Of a stretch of DNA of 64,000 nt, positions 29,757-39,256 are shown piece after piece. Every line of letters begins with the position of its first letter. Position 1 is the first letter of the stretch. This stretch comes from Pterois miles (lineage: Eukaryota > Chordata > Actinopteri > Perciformes > Scorpaenidae): contig CAMQGK010000567.1 in assembly GCA_947000775.1 (NCBI GenBank), positions 15,540,501-15,604,500 of the forward strand, given 5' to 3'. The notes below the pieces were generated by a model. The model was not told where the DNA came from and searched no databases. It saw only the letters and a list, made by a program, of their open reading frames with translations. The translations under genes were made by a program, and so were the position numbers.

Positions 29757-30018
29757 TCCATCCATCCATCTTCAACCGCTTATCCCGTCAGGGGTCGCAG
29801 GGGGGCTCGAGTTGCTCCCAGCTGGCATTGGTGGGGTACACCGTGGACAGGTCGCCAGTCCATCGCAGGGCACATAGAGACAGACAACCATTCACACTCA
29901 CATTCAAACCTACGGGCAATTTAGAGTCATCAGTTAACCTAAACAGCATGTCTTTGGACTGTGGGAGGAAGCTGGAGTACCTGGAGAAAACCCACGCTAA
30001 CACGGGGAGAACATGCAT
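29757..30018. mobile_element. dispersed fish repeat with (TCCA)n edge, minus orientation
   Basis: It starts tccatccatccatcttcaac followed by cgcttatccc and runs through ctttggactgtgggaggaag and gaacatgcat. The reverse complement ends in gataagcgg...gatggatgga, a LINE-type 3' tail. Widespread in teleosts; exact family not assigned. Confidence 0.7.
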
Positions 30019-30151
30019 TTTTTTGTGGAAAAAAAAAATAAATGGATTGGATTTTGGAATGCAATGGATTTTGTAAAGTGCTGTTTTAATTTATTTTTAC
30101 TGTCCACTTACTGTTCTTTAATCTGTTGTTTGTTTTGATCTGTTTCTCCTT

Positions 30152-30400
30152 GGGGCGGAGTAGCTCAGTCTGTGGGGGGGTGGGTTGGGGGGCGGGGGGG
30201 CACCGGTTTAAGTCCCGACAAGGAGCGAAAAAAGAGGGGGGAGAGGGGGAGGGGGGGGGGTCCCTTTTTCCCTTTGGGAGGGGGGGGGGGGCCCCGGGGA
30301 AGGGCCCCAACCCCCCAAGGGCTGGGGGGGCTTGTCTGGGGCACCCCCCCCCCTCCACCCCTCCTCTAAAAAAATTTTTGTTTTTTTTTTGTTTGTATTA
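30152..30400 (+). mobile_element. tRNA-derived SINE with badly resolved G/C-rich body
   Basis: ggggcggagtagctcagtct is the tRNA-like head (A box) of a common fish SINE, and ggtttaagtcccgac corresponds to its B box. The later gccccaaccccccaagg and cttgtctggggca correspond to the usual aaccccccaactgctc and cctgtccagggcag. Long G and C runs replace the expected mixed sequence, which suggests consensus error rather than biology. The poly-A/poly-T junction at 30366-30395 is also suspect. Confidence 0.7.
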
Positions 30401-31070
30401 TAAAAATTGTTTTTAAGAGAGTTTAATTTTATTTTCTCAGGGGGAAAATATAAATTTTTTTCTAACTTCTCATTTCATTTCATTTTGTTTTTTTTATTAA
30501 ATTATGTATTATTGTCTTTTAGGAACATTTCTTTGTTGCTGTTTTGACTATGTATACCTAACCTATCCGCCTCTACTGGAAAGCACTTTAGGTCAGTTCC
30601 TGTTTTTTAAATGTGTTATACATGTACAGTATACTGCATATACTCTGTCTATGTCTGTCTATCTGTTTATGTATATATAGACAGATTTGACATGTGACAT
30701 CATCTGATAGATAACTAATCACTGCAGTTGTCAAATGTATGTAGAAATGAAAAGAGTAGACTTATAAAGTATAAATGGAAATACTCAAGTACAAGTACTT
30801 TCTACCACTGGTTGCCTTATGCATCAATATCTCATATCAATAACACTAAAAGATGGATAGCTCAAGTTCTTGAGGTTTTTTCTGTTTGTTTTTCTTTTTA
30901 GTGCATTAGTGTTGTTCTAAAATGTATGCATGGTTGTATGTATAAATGTGCATGTTTGCGTGCATGAATGGATGTATTGTTGCAATGCAAATAATGCAAA
31001 TAAACTAAAAATGAACAATTATTTTGAACATGACAGTCAAATAAAAACACGACCAAATGTGTAAAGTTTC
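30401..31070. other. A+T-rich intergenic sequence beyond lfng 3' end
   Basis: No gene. A short stretch near 30760-30815 (aaatactcaagtacaagtac) is the common fish repeat also seen at 57610-57720. Confidence 0.5.
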
Positions 31071-31086
31071 TCAGTGGTTATGCACT

Positions 31087-31092
31087 TTTATT
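31087..31092 (-). terminator. possible distal lfng poly(A) signal
   Basis: AATAAA on the minus strand, with T/GT-rich sequence beyond it (towards 31030). It is the more distal of two canonical hexamers after the lfng stop. Confidence 0.5.
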
Positions 31093-31150
31093 CAGAGTTG
31101 TAGGTCCCACCGTGGGTCCCATGGTAGTTAATACCAGGATCAGCTCATAA

Positions 31151-31158
31151 TCCCTGAG
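31151..31158 (-). promoter_or_regulatory. miR-125 8-mer seed site in lfng 3' UTR
   Basis: The minus strand reads CTCAGGGA (plus strand TCCCTGAG), the full 8-mer complement of the miR-125 seed. It lies about 60 bases before the distal poly(A) signal. miR-125 sites in the Lfng 3' UTR are known from chick and mouse. Whether this copy is orthologous needs an alignment. Confidence 0.45.
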
Positions 31159-31735
31159 AAGCCAGTGTTGGGAATGAACCCTCCAGATACTGGAGAATAA
31201 ACACCACAGGCGTTCAACACAAATCATGTCCGGGTCATTAAAAGCATATGTAAACCATTCTAAACATTACACAATCACTACTAATTTAAACAAAAGGCAC
31301 AGTACACAATACTGTAGTCTAAATGTACAGCATAACCCAATATGGGTGAGAGACGACACAGAGGGAGCGAACGCCTCCATGTGGAAACACTCATGTTGCT
31401 CTTGTAAAGTTCTCACCTCGCCGGCCTCAACAGTAACCAGCCAGTATTATGTGTAAATAAAGAAGATGAATGTTAATAATAGCAAAACAGTCTTTTGTGC
31501 AAACTATTATAGACTGTGAATCAGATTACACATGTGGTTATTATTTTGATGTTTCTTTCGCATTCTTTGCTGTTGAACCTTTGGAGGTGAGCATCTTTTC
31601 AGGAGCAAACATCATTTGAAACTCAGCTGTGCAATTTTTAAACAACAACAAAAAACAATTCAAAAGCTGATTGTAACCCCGAATCAAAATCTCTCCACTC
31701 ATTATGTTTCCCTGATTGTAACAAATGCAAGGAGT

Positions 31736-31741
31736 TTTATT
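31736..31741 (-). terminator. possible proximal lfng poly(A) signal
   Basis: AATAAA on the minus strand about 740 bases after the stop. Use of this site would drop the distal part of the 3' UTR. Confidence 0.35.
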
Positions 31742-32475
31742 AAATAAAGATGAATGAATAGAGATTTTGAGGGGTTAATTTCCTTTTTTGTTTTTAGTTT
31801 GGACACAAATCTGAGGCATGTCATTAAAAAGGACATAAATTTGGTGAATTCACCAAAAAATATCAAAAAAGGGAAAAAAGTGCTTTGTCCTGATACGCCT
31901 CAGATTAGGATGCATTTGGAAATCTGCCTCCTGCCAGCTCAGTTTATGTGAGAAATAACACTGTTAAATGAAAAAGCAAAAAATCTTCATATTAGAGCGT
32001 CTGTCCGGAGTCATCGCAGTTAAAAGATCTAAACAAAAAAGCCAATTATATGTGATAAAGCCTACAAACAAAGACCTGCATGGCTTTGCATTTTTAAAAG
32101 CTAAAAAATGTTAATGTAAAGCTGGCAAAAAGGCTTGAATATATGACAATACATTCTATGAGAATTGCAGATACATTTACAAGCAACATATACATCACAA
32201 AGCTCAAATGATTGCCTGCAAAGCTTAACGCTGAAAGCTACTTCCTGCCAAGAGCTGGGATCCTCCACCAGAACACTATGGGGCGAGGTCCTGGCTGCAG
32301 ACAGGAAGGAATAGTCCCGAGGCGGGCCGCACAGCAGCCCAGTAAAACCATTAAAACCACACACAACTGCAGCAACAATACAGCAGCCGTGCGGTCTAAT
32401 ACCAAACACTGGTCCCCGCGAGCCTTTCAGATACCGAGGCACGACGGGGACGAGGATGAGAAAGGAGCGGTCGCC

Positions 32476-32542
32476 CTAGAAGGCAACCTGAGGGGGACAC
32501 CACGGGGTGTCTGGGTACAGGAGACAGTGCACAGACTTGAAC
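32476..32542 (-). CDS. lfng: lfng exon 8 and stop
   Basis: Acceptor TTGTCCAG. It encodes FKSVHCLLYPDTPWCPPQVA, a final F and TAG. HCHLYPDTPWCP is the mammalian equivalent, so the C-terminus is complete. The plus-strand frame 32212-32559 across it is only antisense. Confidence 0.96.
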
Positions 32543-35500
32543 CTGGACAACAGAGATAAGGTTGACGTTAGAAAAGTGTTGAAACGGAGATTAAATCACT
32601 GAATACTAGGGCTGTTTAAGTTATCACAATAATAACCTGTTAACGCAAATTCGCTTTAGCGCCACTAATTTCTATAATGCATTAATGCAACTTAGTTTTA
32701 AAGCGAGAGAGAAGATACTGGCTTCATCCTAAAGAATTAAAGGATGGAGGCTAAGTAACGCTCCAAACTTACACTACATTTTGGTGAGGAAGTATTGCTC
32801 CTGTAAATTTCAAATATTTTAATCAATTGACAGCTCTATTAAATACAGAACAGTCTCTCACCTGGATGGGTCCTCCTCCACAGGGAAAGCCCCTTTGAAA
32901 TTGATGATATTACTCTTGTTTTCAAACATCCCATAACTGAGGGTGATCTGGAGGAAACAGAGGGAAAATATGAGCAACATAGAAAAGAAAACAGCAAGGA
33001 TACTGGATATGGATGCTGAGCTGTAAGACTCACCTGCTTCTGTATCTCAGATCTTGACACTTGTTGCAGGTTCTCCAGGTGGGAGTGAAACAGGTTGCTG
33101 CGGGTCAGAGGAACCCCCAGAACCGACTCGATGATGTAGCCGATGGTGCAGTCGTCGGGCAGGCGGATCTTCTCCGCTGTGTTCATGAAGTGACCGCCAC
33201 TAGAGAGACAAAACGGACACGCATTGAGGCATTTTTTGCAGTTTTCATCCTCATGACTGGGGTACAAATGTCCTAGGTGACAGTACAGGATGTAGGGCTG
33301 GACAATATATTGATATTATATTGATATTGTGTTATGACACCAGCTCTCATCTTACATTTTGGATATAATATGGCATAACTGTTGTCTTTTCCTGGTTTTA
33401 AAGGCTGTATTACATTGAAGTGATGTATTTTTTGAGCTTACCAGACTACTGGTTACTTTCTAAAGCTGTTCTATTATTTTCTTTTACACATCATATTATC
33501 AAATTGTATTTAATGTTTTGTGAAAGCACCGACGGTCAACCATAAAATACCGCTGCAATATCAATATCGAGATATTTGGTAAAAAAAATATTAAAATATA
33601 TCGGCCAGGCCTAACAGCTTGTGTGTATCCCTATCTTACCTGGCCCATGGGCTCATCTTCAGTGCCAGACCCCGACTCACACAGAAACCTGCTCCTCCGG
33701 TAGCAAACCAGAAGTTTACCGGTTTCTATAAAAGACACAGAAAAGTTTAATATCTGACAAATAAGATGCAGGATCTTGAAAATATTATGCACCAAATATG
33801 AGGACGCACCATCTTATTGTCCCCCAGCCTCTCTGTGGCCTCTATGGGCCGGTCCAGACTGGGTTTACCGATGTACATGTCCTGGGTGTGGGGGTACTGG
33901 GACAGCTGCTTCACCAGAGTCCGAACGTTCACGTAGTTGTCGTCATCTACGTGACAGAACCACCTATAGAAACAGAAGAATTATTAGATCCTGAGATTTA
34001 AAAAAAAAAAAAAAAAAAAATCACCATCAAGGCAAATATGAAGTTTGAGAGATGCTTACTTTTTCCCCGACTCTATGAACTTGTCATATTCCACCGCCAT
34101 CTTGCAGGACAGAGCTTGCCGACTATGAGCTGCAGAGCAGTTGGTGTTGATTGCGTGACTCCCTGCGGCAACAATGACAGAAATTATTAAATTGATGGTG
34201 GCCATCAATGGAAGCTCCATAGTATATTTTAAAACAGCCTTTATCAGAAAAAAGCTCAAAGCAGAGTTTTTGAAATGCTGCCTTTTAGGTGACTTCTAAA
34301 ATAGGTTTAATTCATAGTGTCCTCTCTCATAAAACAATGTGCATCTCCGTACCAATTTTCTTTTTCAGCTCTTCGTCCTCTCCATCAGTGAAGATGTACG
34401 TCTGTAAAACAAAGGAGAATACAGATAAGTGCATCCGCAAAATCAAAATCCACAAAATCTTTGGATGATCATGTGAAGCGCTGGTCACACTATCAAACTC
34501 AGTGTGTCCTTCTTCCTCACATCCAGCCCAGAGTGATTAGCATCAATCAACGTGCTTTTTATGCAGTGGAAAACACACCGAGTTAAACAGCCCGCTGCTC
34601 TAATAAAGGCCTTTTGTCCTGCGTTTCGCTCTCTCCATGGCAACTGTGCTGCCGCCCCGAAGCATCCCAGACATAGAACAAAGGAGGAGGCAGACTGTCC
34701 ACCCTCACACACACCCCATTCATGTATCCCATCCCCCGGCTGAGCCCCCTTCACTCTGCTGGACCTGCTGCCAGGCTTCAACATGTTGAATACAGCATGA
34801 AGTAGATAAGCCACTGGCACAATCCTGTGTGTGCTCGCTGCTGTATGACTGACAATCACAAGACTGCAGGCTTGTTAAAAGTAGCAGTTCCTCATAAAAG
34901 CAGTTAGGGACACGTTAAAAAGAGCAGATTAGATTCCTCTTTATGATGCCTCACACTGAGCAGGTGCAAGCTGGTGAATGGCGATGATGAAAGGCCCAGA
35001 GCTCCGCAACCGCCAGCAGTGTTTACTCTTCACCTCAGGTGAGGCAGCAGCACCTGCCGAACATCACGCTACCTTATCTGCGCCACGTGTCTGTACACGC
35101 CGGGTTGTGGCACATTAACCATCACTGACAGAGCGTTTTTGTGTCAACTATAACCCGCATTCCTGCTAGTTTGCCACCCTGCTGCACAGCAACAGCGATT
35201 TGTGATCTGCATCCAGAATATTTTTTCTGCGCAAAGCCAAGCTGACGAGTTTGTGGGACAAACTCTGAGCAGATGCTGCTCGACGCTGAAGCCATGAGCT
35301 GGTATTTGTTTAAGGAAGGGTGGTGGTTTCACTGGTGAGGCTGGCGCTGTTTGCTTTAAAGCCTGTTGAATAGACGGCCTAATCACTGAGGCAGCTGCCT
35401 GAGCTGCCAGGGCACTGACAGAAAGAGGGAGGAGGAGAGGGGAGGAATCTCACTGCTGCTGATTAGTAAATCTAAAGCCGTGTGTGGCCATTCACCCCCT

Positions 35501-38322
35501 CTTCACCCCCTGTCCTCCTCCCCCTCATACATGGCTAGAGCCTCTTGAATAGAACAATGCTGTGAGTTTTCATGCTGGGTAAAGTCTCCACTGGGTAAAT
35601 TCTCAATATGTTTGCCAGCATTTGCATACAGCTGCAGGAGTTAACTAAAGAGAAACCTCCCTGGGAAGGTTTTTTGTTCAGTCTTTGTTTCTTGAGACTT
35701 AAAGGAACAGTTACTTTCACAGAATACTAATTCATACAAAAAAAAAAAAAGAAAGAAGAGATGGCGGTGTGTGGAGCAGAGATAAGAGGTGAGGGGGCAC
35801 TGGGTGAGAGCAAAGAGAGGGGGGAGGCTGCACTCCTGACCACAGGAAGGCCTGGCATGGCCCTGTCTGAGCTGAACGTGGTGCCTGGCTGGCTGTCTCC
35901 AGCTCCACGGGAAGGAAGGGCATCAGGCTCCCCTCCCTTCATCAACCACTTCCACCCCGATTCAAAGCATTTTCAGCCCTTTCTTTCAGGATAAATGACG
36001 TGTATCATCAGGCACATATCTCGAACACTGGGCTGTCCTCTTCAATGACACCCACCCTCCTTCTGACCACTTGTACACCATGTGTTTGTTCTAAATGATA
36101 AAAGCGCTCATTGTTGGAGTGCTGGCTAATTATCAAACTCTTAAAGAGAGGAATGCATGAAGACGTTGGTGCCAGCTGCCAAATGAATTTAAACTCTGAT
36201 AAAAACAGTGGCCGCCTGCCAGTTTTATAAATCAATTCACTGCTAAACTACGGTCTGGAACAGGAAATATCATGATCCATTTTAACTTCTTTTGTTTTAT
36301 GAGCCAAGGGGGATTCATATAAAACAGGAACCCATAAAATAACGACTTGTGATGAAAGGGTGGAATTTCGCAGATAAATTGAGTCTGGCATTTAATAGCC
36401 ACAAGGGGTAACCTTTTACATAAAGACAGACTAACTGGTTGGATTTACAAAAACTGCTATTTATGCTCTGAATGGGTTCAAAGATTAAGAAGGCCACAGG
36501 CACTATTATGTCAATACAGCTATCACAGAGATAATCTCCTCTCTGTTCTCATGTAAACAGCAGTAGATAGTAGCGACTCCATCTGCATACTAGTAAAGAG
36601 ATCTCACTTTAAGCAGAAAACAAACAGTACGTCTTCTAAATTTTGCAGTTTTTGTCTCTTGCGTCTGCTGCTACAAAAGTGATCTCAGCTCCACAGATGT
36701 CCCATCAGCTGAGCATGAGAATCAGCCCTGAACACTGAGGATGGCCATATGTACATGGTGGGAACTCAGAGCATCATATGGCTGGCATTAGGGCCGTCCT
36801 TTGTTCGGGCTCTCCTGACCACCTGGCACCCTTCCTCCAGGAACTCCCTCTTGCATTGTGGAGCTCCGTCTGTGCTTTTTGTCCGTCAGGCAGCCACTCA
36901 CCAGCTGCCTGCCTATGTGCCCTGCTGTTTACTCTGTATGATGGGTGAACTAACATCATCCAGTGCTGTGATTACAACCAATTAGCACAATCAGCTCACA
37001 TCTGAGCAGATGTTGTGCAGCATAGTTTGGACATTAACGTGAGCTGTGCAGGTGATTCTGTCTGTGTGACAGCCTATTATCGTTACCATTATAGTGACAT
37101 CAAACACCTCTTCCCAAACTTTATTGGTCCTTGAGATAAAGAGAATCTGTGTGACAACACCCGAGGCAAATCAGAAAGACTTCTCTGGGTGCAGGATAAA
37201 AATCACTTTGAATAGCAACTGCTTCCTGCACACTATAGCACGTCTTTGTGCAGCCTCTGAAGGAGCTTGGTTCTCAAGGCCACATTTTCACACTCAGCGT
37301 GCCTCTTCCCAGCATAAACTTGCCTATAGATGTACCCCTTTGTCCCAGGCAGGCATCCCCTTTAACAGGAGCCCCCGTTTTCCCATCCCTCCTCCAGTAA
37401 GCTTGACCCAGACTCAGCTCCCACGTTCCCATGGAGAGAGGGGAGACAAGGGGCTGGGAAAGCTTTTCTTCCCCCTTCAGAAAGACGCTTTGTTAGTGCT
37501 GGAAGGGGGACAGCGCTGGAGTCGGTGCTGTGAAGCATCCATTGCACCAGGGGCATTCACAGGGACACCCAGAAAGAGGAGGGATAATAGAGAGTGGGGA
37601 GAGAGGGGGGCTCAAAGAGGGAGTCCTGAAACTGCTCCCTCCGTTCTCAGGGGCATCACTCAGAGGAGAATAAAAAGTGACACAAATTCAGCATGGTTAC
37701 AGGGGATGTGTGGCCATTTCAGTGTTATCTCGTGACAAGGGGAACAATACAGCACTGTAAGCAACCATCACAGAGGCTTCACCTGCATGTGTGTATACTG
37801 ACTTATTGTTCACCTCTGCAGCACAATATCAGCCCACGAATATCACTCCCTAAATATCTACATTTTCATCTTGTGCATGCACAGATTAAGAGTTATGCAT
37901 TCAAATTTATTTGAGCACTATCCCTTTACCTGTTGCATGTTTCTGGAGACCCACGTGTCCAGAAGCAGATTCAGTCTGGACTGGTGGAACTTCTTGGTGG
38001 TCTTCACAGCGATGAAGATGTCATCGGCGCTGATGTCCTCAGCTGGAGGAGGGTCGGCGGCGGACGCGGAGGAGTGAGCGGGCTTCGCCACCTCTCTCCG
38101 TCCCCGGGTCAGTTTGGTGAAGTACGCCGAGAATCCCTTCTTATTAGCCTGTGCGTCCTGCTCTCCATCTTGGAGAAGAGAGCGCGACCCGGTGTCCTCT
38201 CCGTTCGCCTCCGCATCCACCTGGACGCGGTGATGCTGCACCGCAACCAGCAGCAGCAGCAGGCAGAGGCATGCTGTGCTGGCTACGGAGATAGCTGTCT
38301 TCTTTCCATTATTCTTCAGCAT
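32476..38322 (-). CDS. lfng: lunatic fringe, O-fucosylpeptide beta-1,3-GlcNAc transferase
   Basis: Complete eight-exon gene; from the start: 38322-37930, 34401-34353, 34162-34060, 33963-33810, 33725-33640, 33199-33034, 32947-32862, 32542-32476. The sum is 1104 bases, 367 residues plus TAG. An in-frame TAA four codons before the ATG fixes the start. Residues 9-29 form the type II membrane anchor. RGRR at 73-76 is a proprotein-convertase site, as known for LFNG. The NCS sequon is at 155-157, the metal-binding DDD is at 188-190 (WFCHVDDDNYVN), GGAGFCVS and LPDDCTIGY mark the GT31 fold, and the end is LYPDTPWCPPQVAF. It acts in the Golgi, adding GlcNAc to O-fucose on Notch EGF repeats and so tuning Delta versus Serrate/Jagged response. 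KTTKKFH and HFMNTAEKIRLPDDCTIGY match LFNG, rather than manic or radical fringe, best from memory. It is convergent with ttyh3. Confidence 0.97.
32607..32838. mobile_element. MITE filling lfng intron 7
   Basis: Ends tagggctgtttaagtt and tcaattgacagctcta are inverted. The inner cctgttaacgcaaatt block is the reverse of the end of the 20445-21102 element, so it is a deleted member of that family. It makes up 232 of the 319 bases of the intron. Confidence 0.75.
32862..32947 (-). CDS. lfng: lfng exon 7: ITLSYGMFENK
   Basis: Acceptor TCCTCCAG, donor GTGAGA. It encodes ITLSYGMFENKSNIINFKGA and FPVEEDPS. A miniature transposon ends 23 bases beyond its donor. Confidence 0.96.
33034..33199 (-). CDS. 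lfng: lfng exon 6: catalytic LPDDCTIGY region
   Basis: Acceptor TCTCTAG, donor GTGAGT. It encodes GGHFMNTAEKIRLPDDCTIG, VLGVPLTRSNLFHSHLENLQ and QVSRSEIQKQ. It holds the acidic pair following LP and the HSHLENL block of fringe proteins. Confidence 0.97.
33293..33613. mobile_element. MITE in lfng intron 5
   Basis: Ends tagggctggacaatatat and atatatcggccaggccta are imperfect inverted repeats. It is 321 bases of A+T-rich sequence with no frame, in a 440-base intron. Without it the intron would be about 119 bases. Confidence 0.75.
33640..33725 (-). CDS. lfng: lfng exon 5: FWFATGGAGFCVS
   Basis: Acceptor TTTTATAG, donor GTAAGA. It encodes KPVNFWFATGGAGFCVSRGL then ALKMSPWA. It is separated from exon 4 by only 84 bases. 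Confidence 0.97.
33810..33963 (-). CDS. lfng: lfng exon 4: DDD metal-binding motif
   Basis: Acceptor TTCTATAG, donor GTGCGT. It reads WFCHVDDDNYVNVRTLVKQL, then YIGKPSLDRPIEATERLGDN. The DDD triad coordinates Mn and UDP-GlcNAc in GT31 enzymes. Confidence 0.97.
33999..34020. repeat. poly-A (minus-strand poly-T) tract in lfng intron 3
   Basis: About 22 A on the plus strand, which is a poly-U tract in the pre-mRNA some 36 bases before the exon 4 acceptor in a 96-base intron. The length is likely variable or approximate in the assembly. Confidence 0.85.
34060..34162 (-). CDS. lfng: lfng exon 3: TNCSAAHSRQALSCK
   Basis: Acceptor GCCGCAG, donor GTAAGC. It encodes SHAINTNCSAAHSRQALSCK and MAVEYDKFIESGK. 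It contains the N-glycosylation sequon NCS and fringe-family cysteines. Confidence 0.97.
34353..34401 (-). CDS. lfng: lfng exon 2 (49 bases)
   Basis: Acceptor TTTTACAG, donor GTACGG. It encodes TYIFTDGEDEELKKKI plus one base of Gly. TFIFTDGEDE is the corresponding mammalian sequence. It follows a 3.5 kb first intron. Confidence 0.95.
34402..37929 (-). other. lfng intron 1
   Basis: 3.5 kb, by far the largest intron, and largely free of recognisable transposons. It holds the longest open frame in the window (37094-37735, plus strand), which shows no domain and which I treat as chance. The stretch 36200-36530 is A+T-rich and unique-looking with SOX-like cttttgtt. First introns of developmental genes often hold enhancers, but nothing here proves it. 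Confidence 0.6.
37930..38322 (-). CDS. lfng: lfng exon 1: anchor, stem and start of catalytic domain
   Basis: 131 codons, MLKNNGKKTAISVASTACLC at the start, donor GTAAAG. A short basic cytosolic tip and a hydrophobic anchor are followed by a low-conservation stem with LTRGRREVAK, then the conserved DIFIAVKTTKKFHQSRLNLL. Base -3 before the ATG is A, an adequate context. Confidence 0.96.
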
Positions 38323-38455
38323 GATTAAGCTTTAAAAAAAGACTAAAAACTATGAAGCGCAACGAGTCCCCAATGCAAAGTCCATATGGTGTTTTTTCTC
38401 TCAATGAAATACAAAAAGATGAACGTTAGGTCCGTCAGGGTGCATAGCTGAATCG
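38323..38455 (-). other. lfng: lfng 5' UTR (inferred)
   Basis: Sequence between the ATG and a start site expected about 30 bases after the TATA-like box. It has an in-frame TAA at 38332-38334 (minus strand), 12 bases before the ATG codon pair boundary, which rules out an N-terminal extension. Confidence 0.4.
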
Positions 38456-38482
38456 CAAATAAGTAATTTGTCACGAGGGAAG

Positions 38483-38568
38483 ATATATAAGCTTGCATGC
38501 TGACCACGCCTCATGGGAGGTCCTTGAATGCAGCATACAGTGCAGTGACGCAGCAGTGGGGCGTGGTT
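38483..38568 (-). promoter_or_regulatory. putative lfng core promoter
   Basis: A TATA-like cttatatatct on the minus strand lies at 38481-38491. Two oppositely oriented GC/KLF-type boxes, accacgcc at 38503-38510 and ggcgtggt at about 38560-38567, lie upstream. The (GT)n tract begins right behind. The start site is inferred from spacing only. Confidence 0.4.
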
Positions 38569-38574
38569 ACAGTC

Positions 38575-38592
38575 CTGTGTGTGTGTGTGCGG

Positions 38593-38689
<97 letters not shown>

Positions 38690-38694
38690 TGTGT
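38575..38694. repeat. (GT)n microsatellite beside the lfng promoter
   Basis: About 120 bases of GT with a few G substitutions, within about 90-210 bases of the TATA-like box. It produces the Val-Cys and His-Thr frames here. Alternating purine-pyrimidine DNA of this kind can adopt Z-form. Confidence 0.97.
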
Positions 38695-38837
38695 CTTGCA
38701 GTTTGGCTTTTAAAGATAATAGAAATAACTAGAAAAGCACTCAGAGTGGCAAACATAGAACATATATACAAGACACAACATAAAACTCACAATACATTAG
38801 GCCAAAATGTAAGAGTACCCCCATTTTTTATATAAAT

Positions 38838-39256
38838 TGCTATATAATAAATAAAATAAATAATAAAAATGAAAAATAAAAAAATAAAAATAAATTGCTT
38901 TGCAGATCTGGATCAGCCTTTGGGATTTGATAGAAGTACACATTGTAAATCCCTGAGTCAAATTTCATGAGCTTTGGGCATCAATTACCAGAGATATTGA
39001 GAAACAATGTTTTGGGTCCCATTTACTCCAATGTTAACGAACATTTCAAAGTGATCCAGAATTTCAAAGTGATCCAAAGTGATCCAGACAGGATTTCTTC
39101 CGGATTCCAAAATTAAATCAGTTCTTCCTTTTCACATTTTCGACACACCCTGAAAATTTCATCAAAATCCATCCATAAGTTTTTGAGTTATCTTGAACAC
39201 AGAAAAACAGACAGATAAACGCCGGCAAAAACATAACCTCCTTGGCGGAGGTAAAG
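38838..39256 (+). mobile_element. A-rich tract and dispersed repeat 3' end
   Basis: An AAATAA-rich stretch is followed by gaaaatttcatcaaaatcca and taagtttttgagttatct, ending in cataacctccttggcgg then aggtaa. This is a common teleost repeat 3' end; clade not assigned. A small tandem of aaagtgatcca lies at 39048-39090. Confidence 0.6.

Larger units (their letters stand above)
31070..32475 (-). other. lfng: lfng 3' UTR (inferred)
   Basis: About 1.4 kb of A+T-rich, apparently repeat-free sequence follows the stop. The far end is set just past an AATAAA on the minus strand at 31087-31092. A nearer AATAAA at 31736-31741 would give a 0.75 kb UTR. It contains an 8-mer match to the miR-125 seed at 31152. 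No transcript data are available here. Confidence 0.5.

Noticed and set aside
30152..30225. Possible functional tRNA (A and B box present)
   Set aside because: It is the tRNA-like head of a SINE and cannot form a proper cloverleaf.
30086..30416. Gly/Pro-rich frames on both strands
   Set aside because: They come from the unnatural G and C runs of a badly resolved SINE.
32212..32559. 115-codon plus-strand frame
   Set aside because: Antisense to lfng exon 8 and its 3' UTR.
37094..37735. Longest open frame in the window (213 codons, plus strand)
   Set aside because: It lies inside lfng intron 1 on the opposite strand, with no domain, low-complexity composition and no splice or promoter support.
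38493..38835. Val-Cys and His-Thr rich frames on both strands
   Set aside because: Produced by the (GT)n tract beside the lfng promoter.
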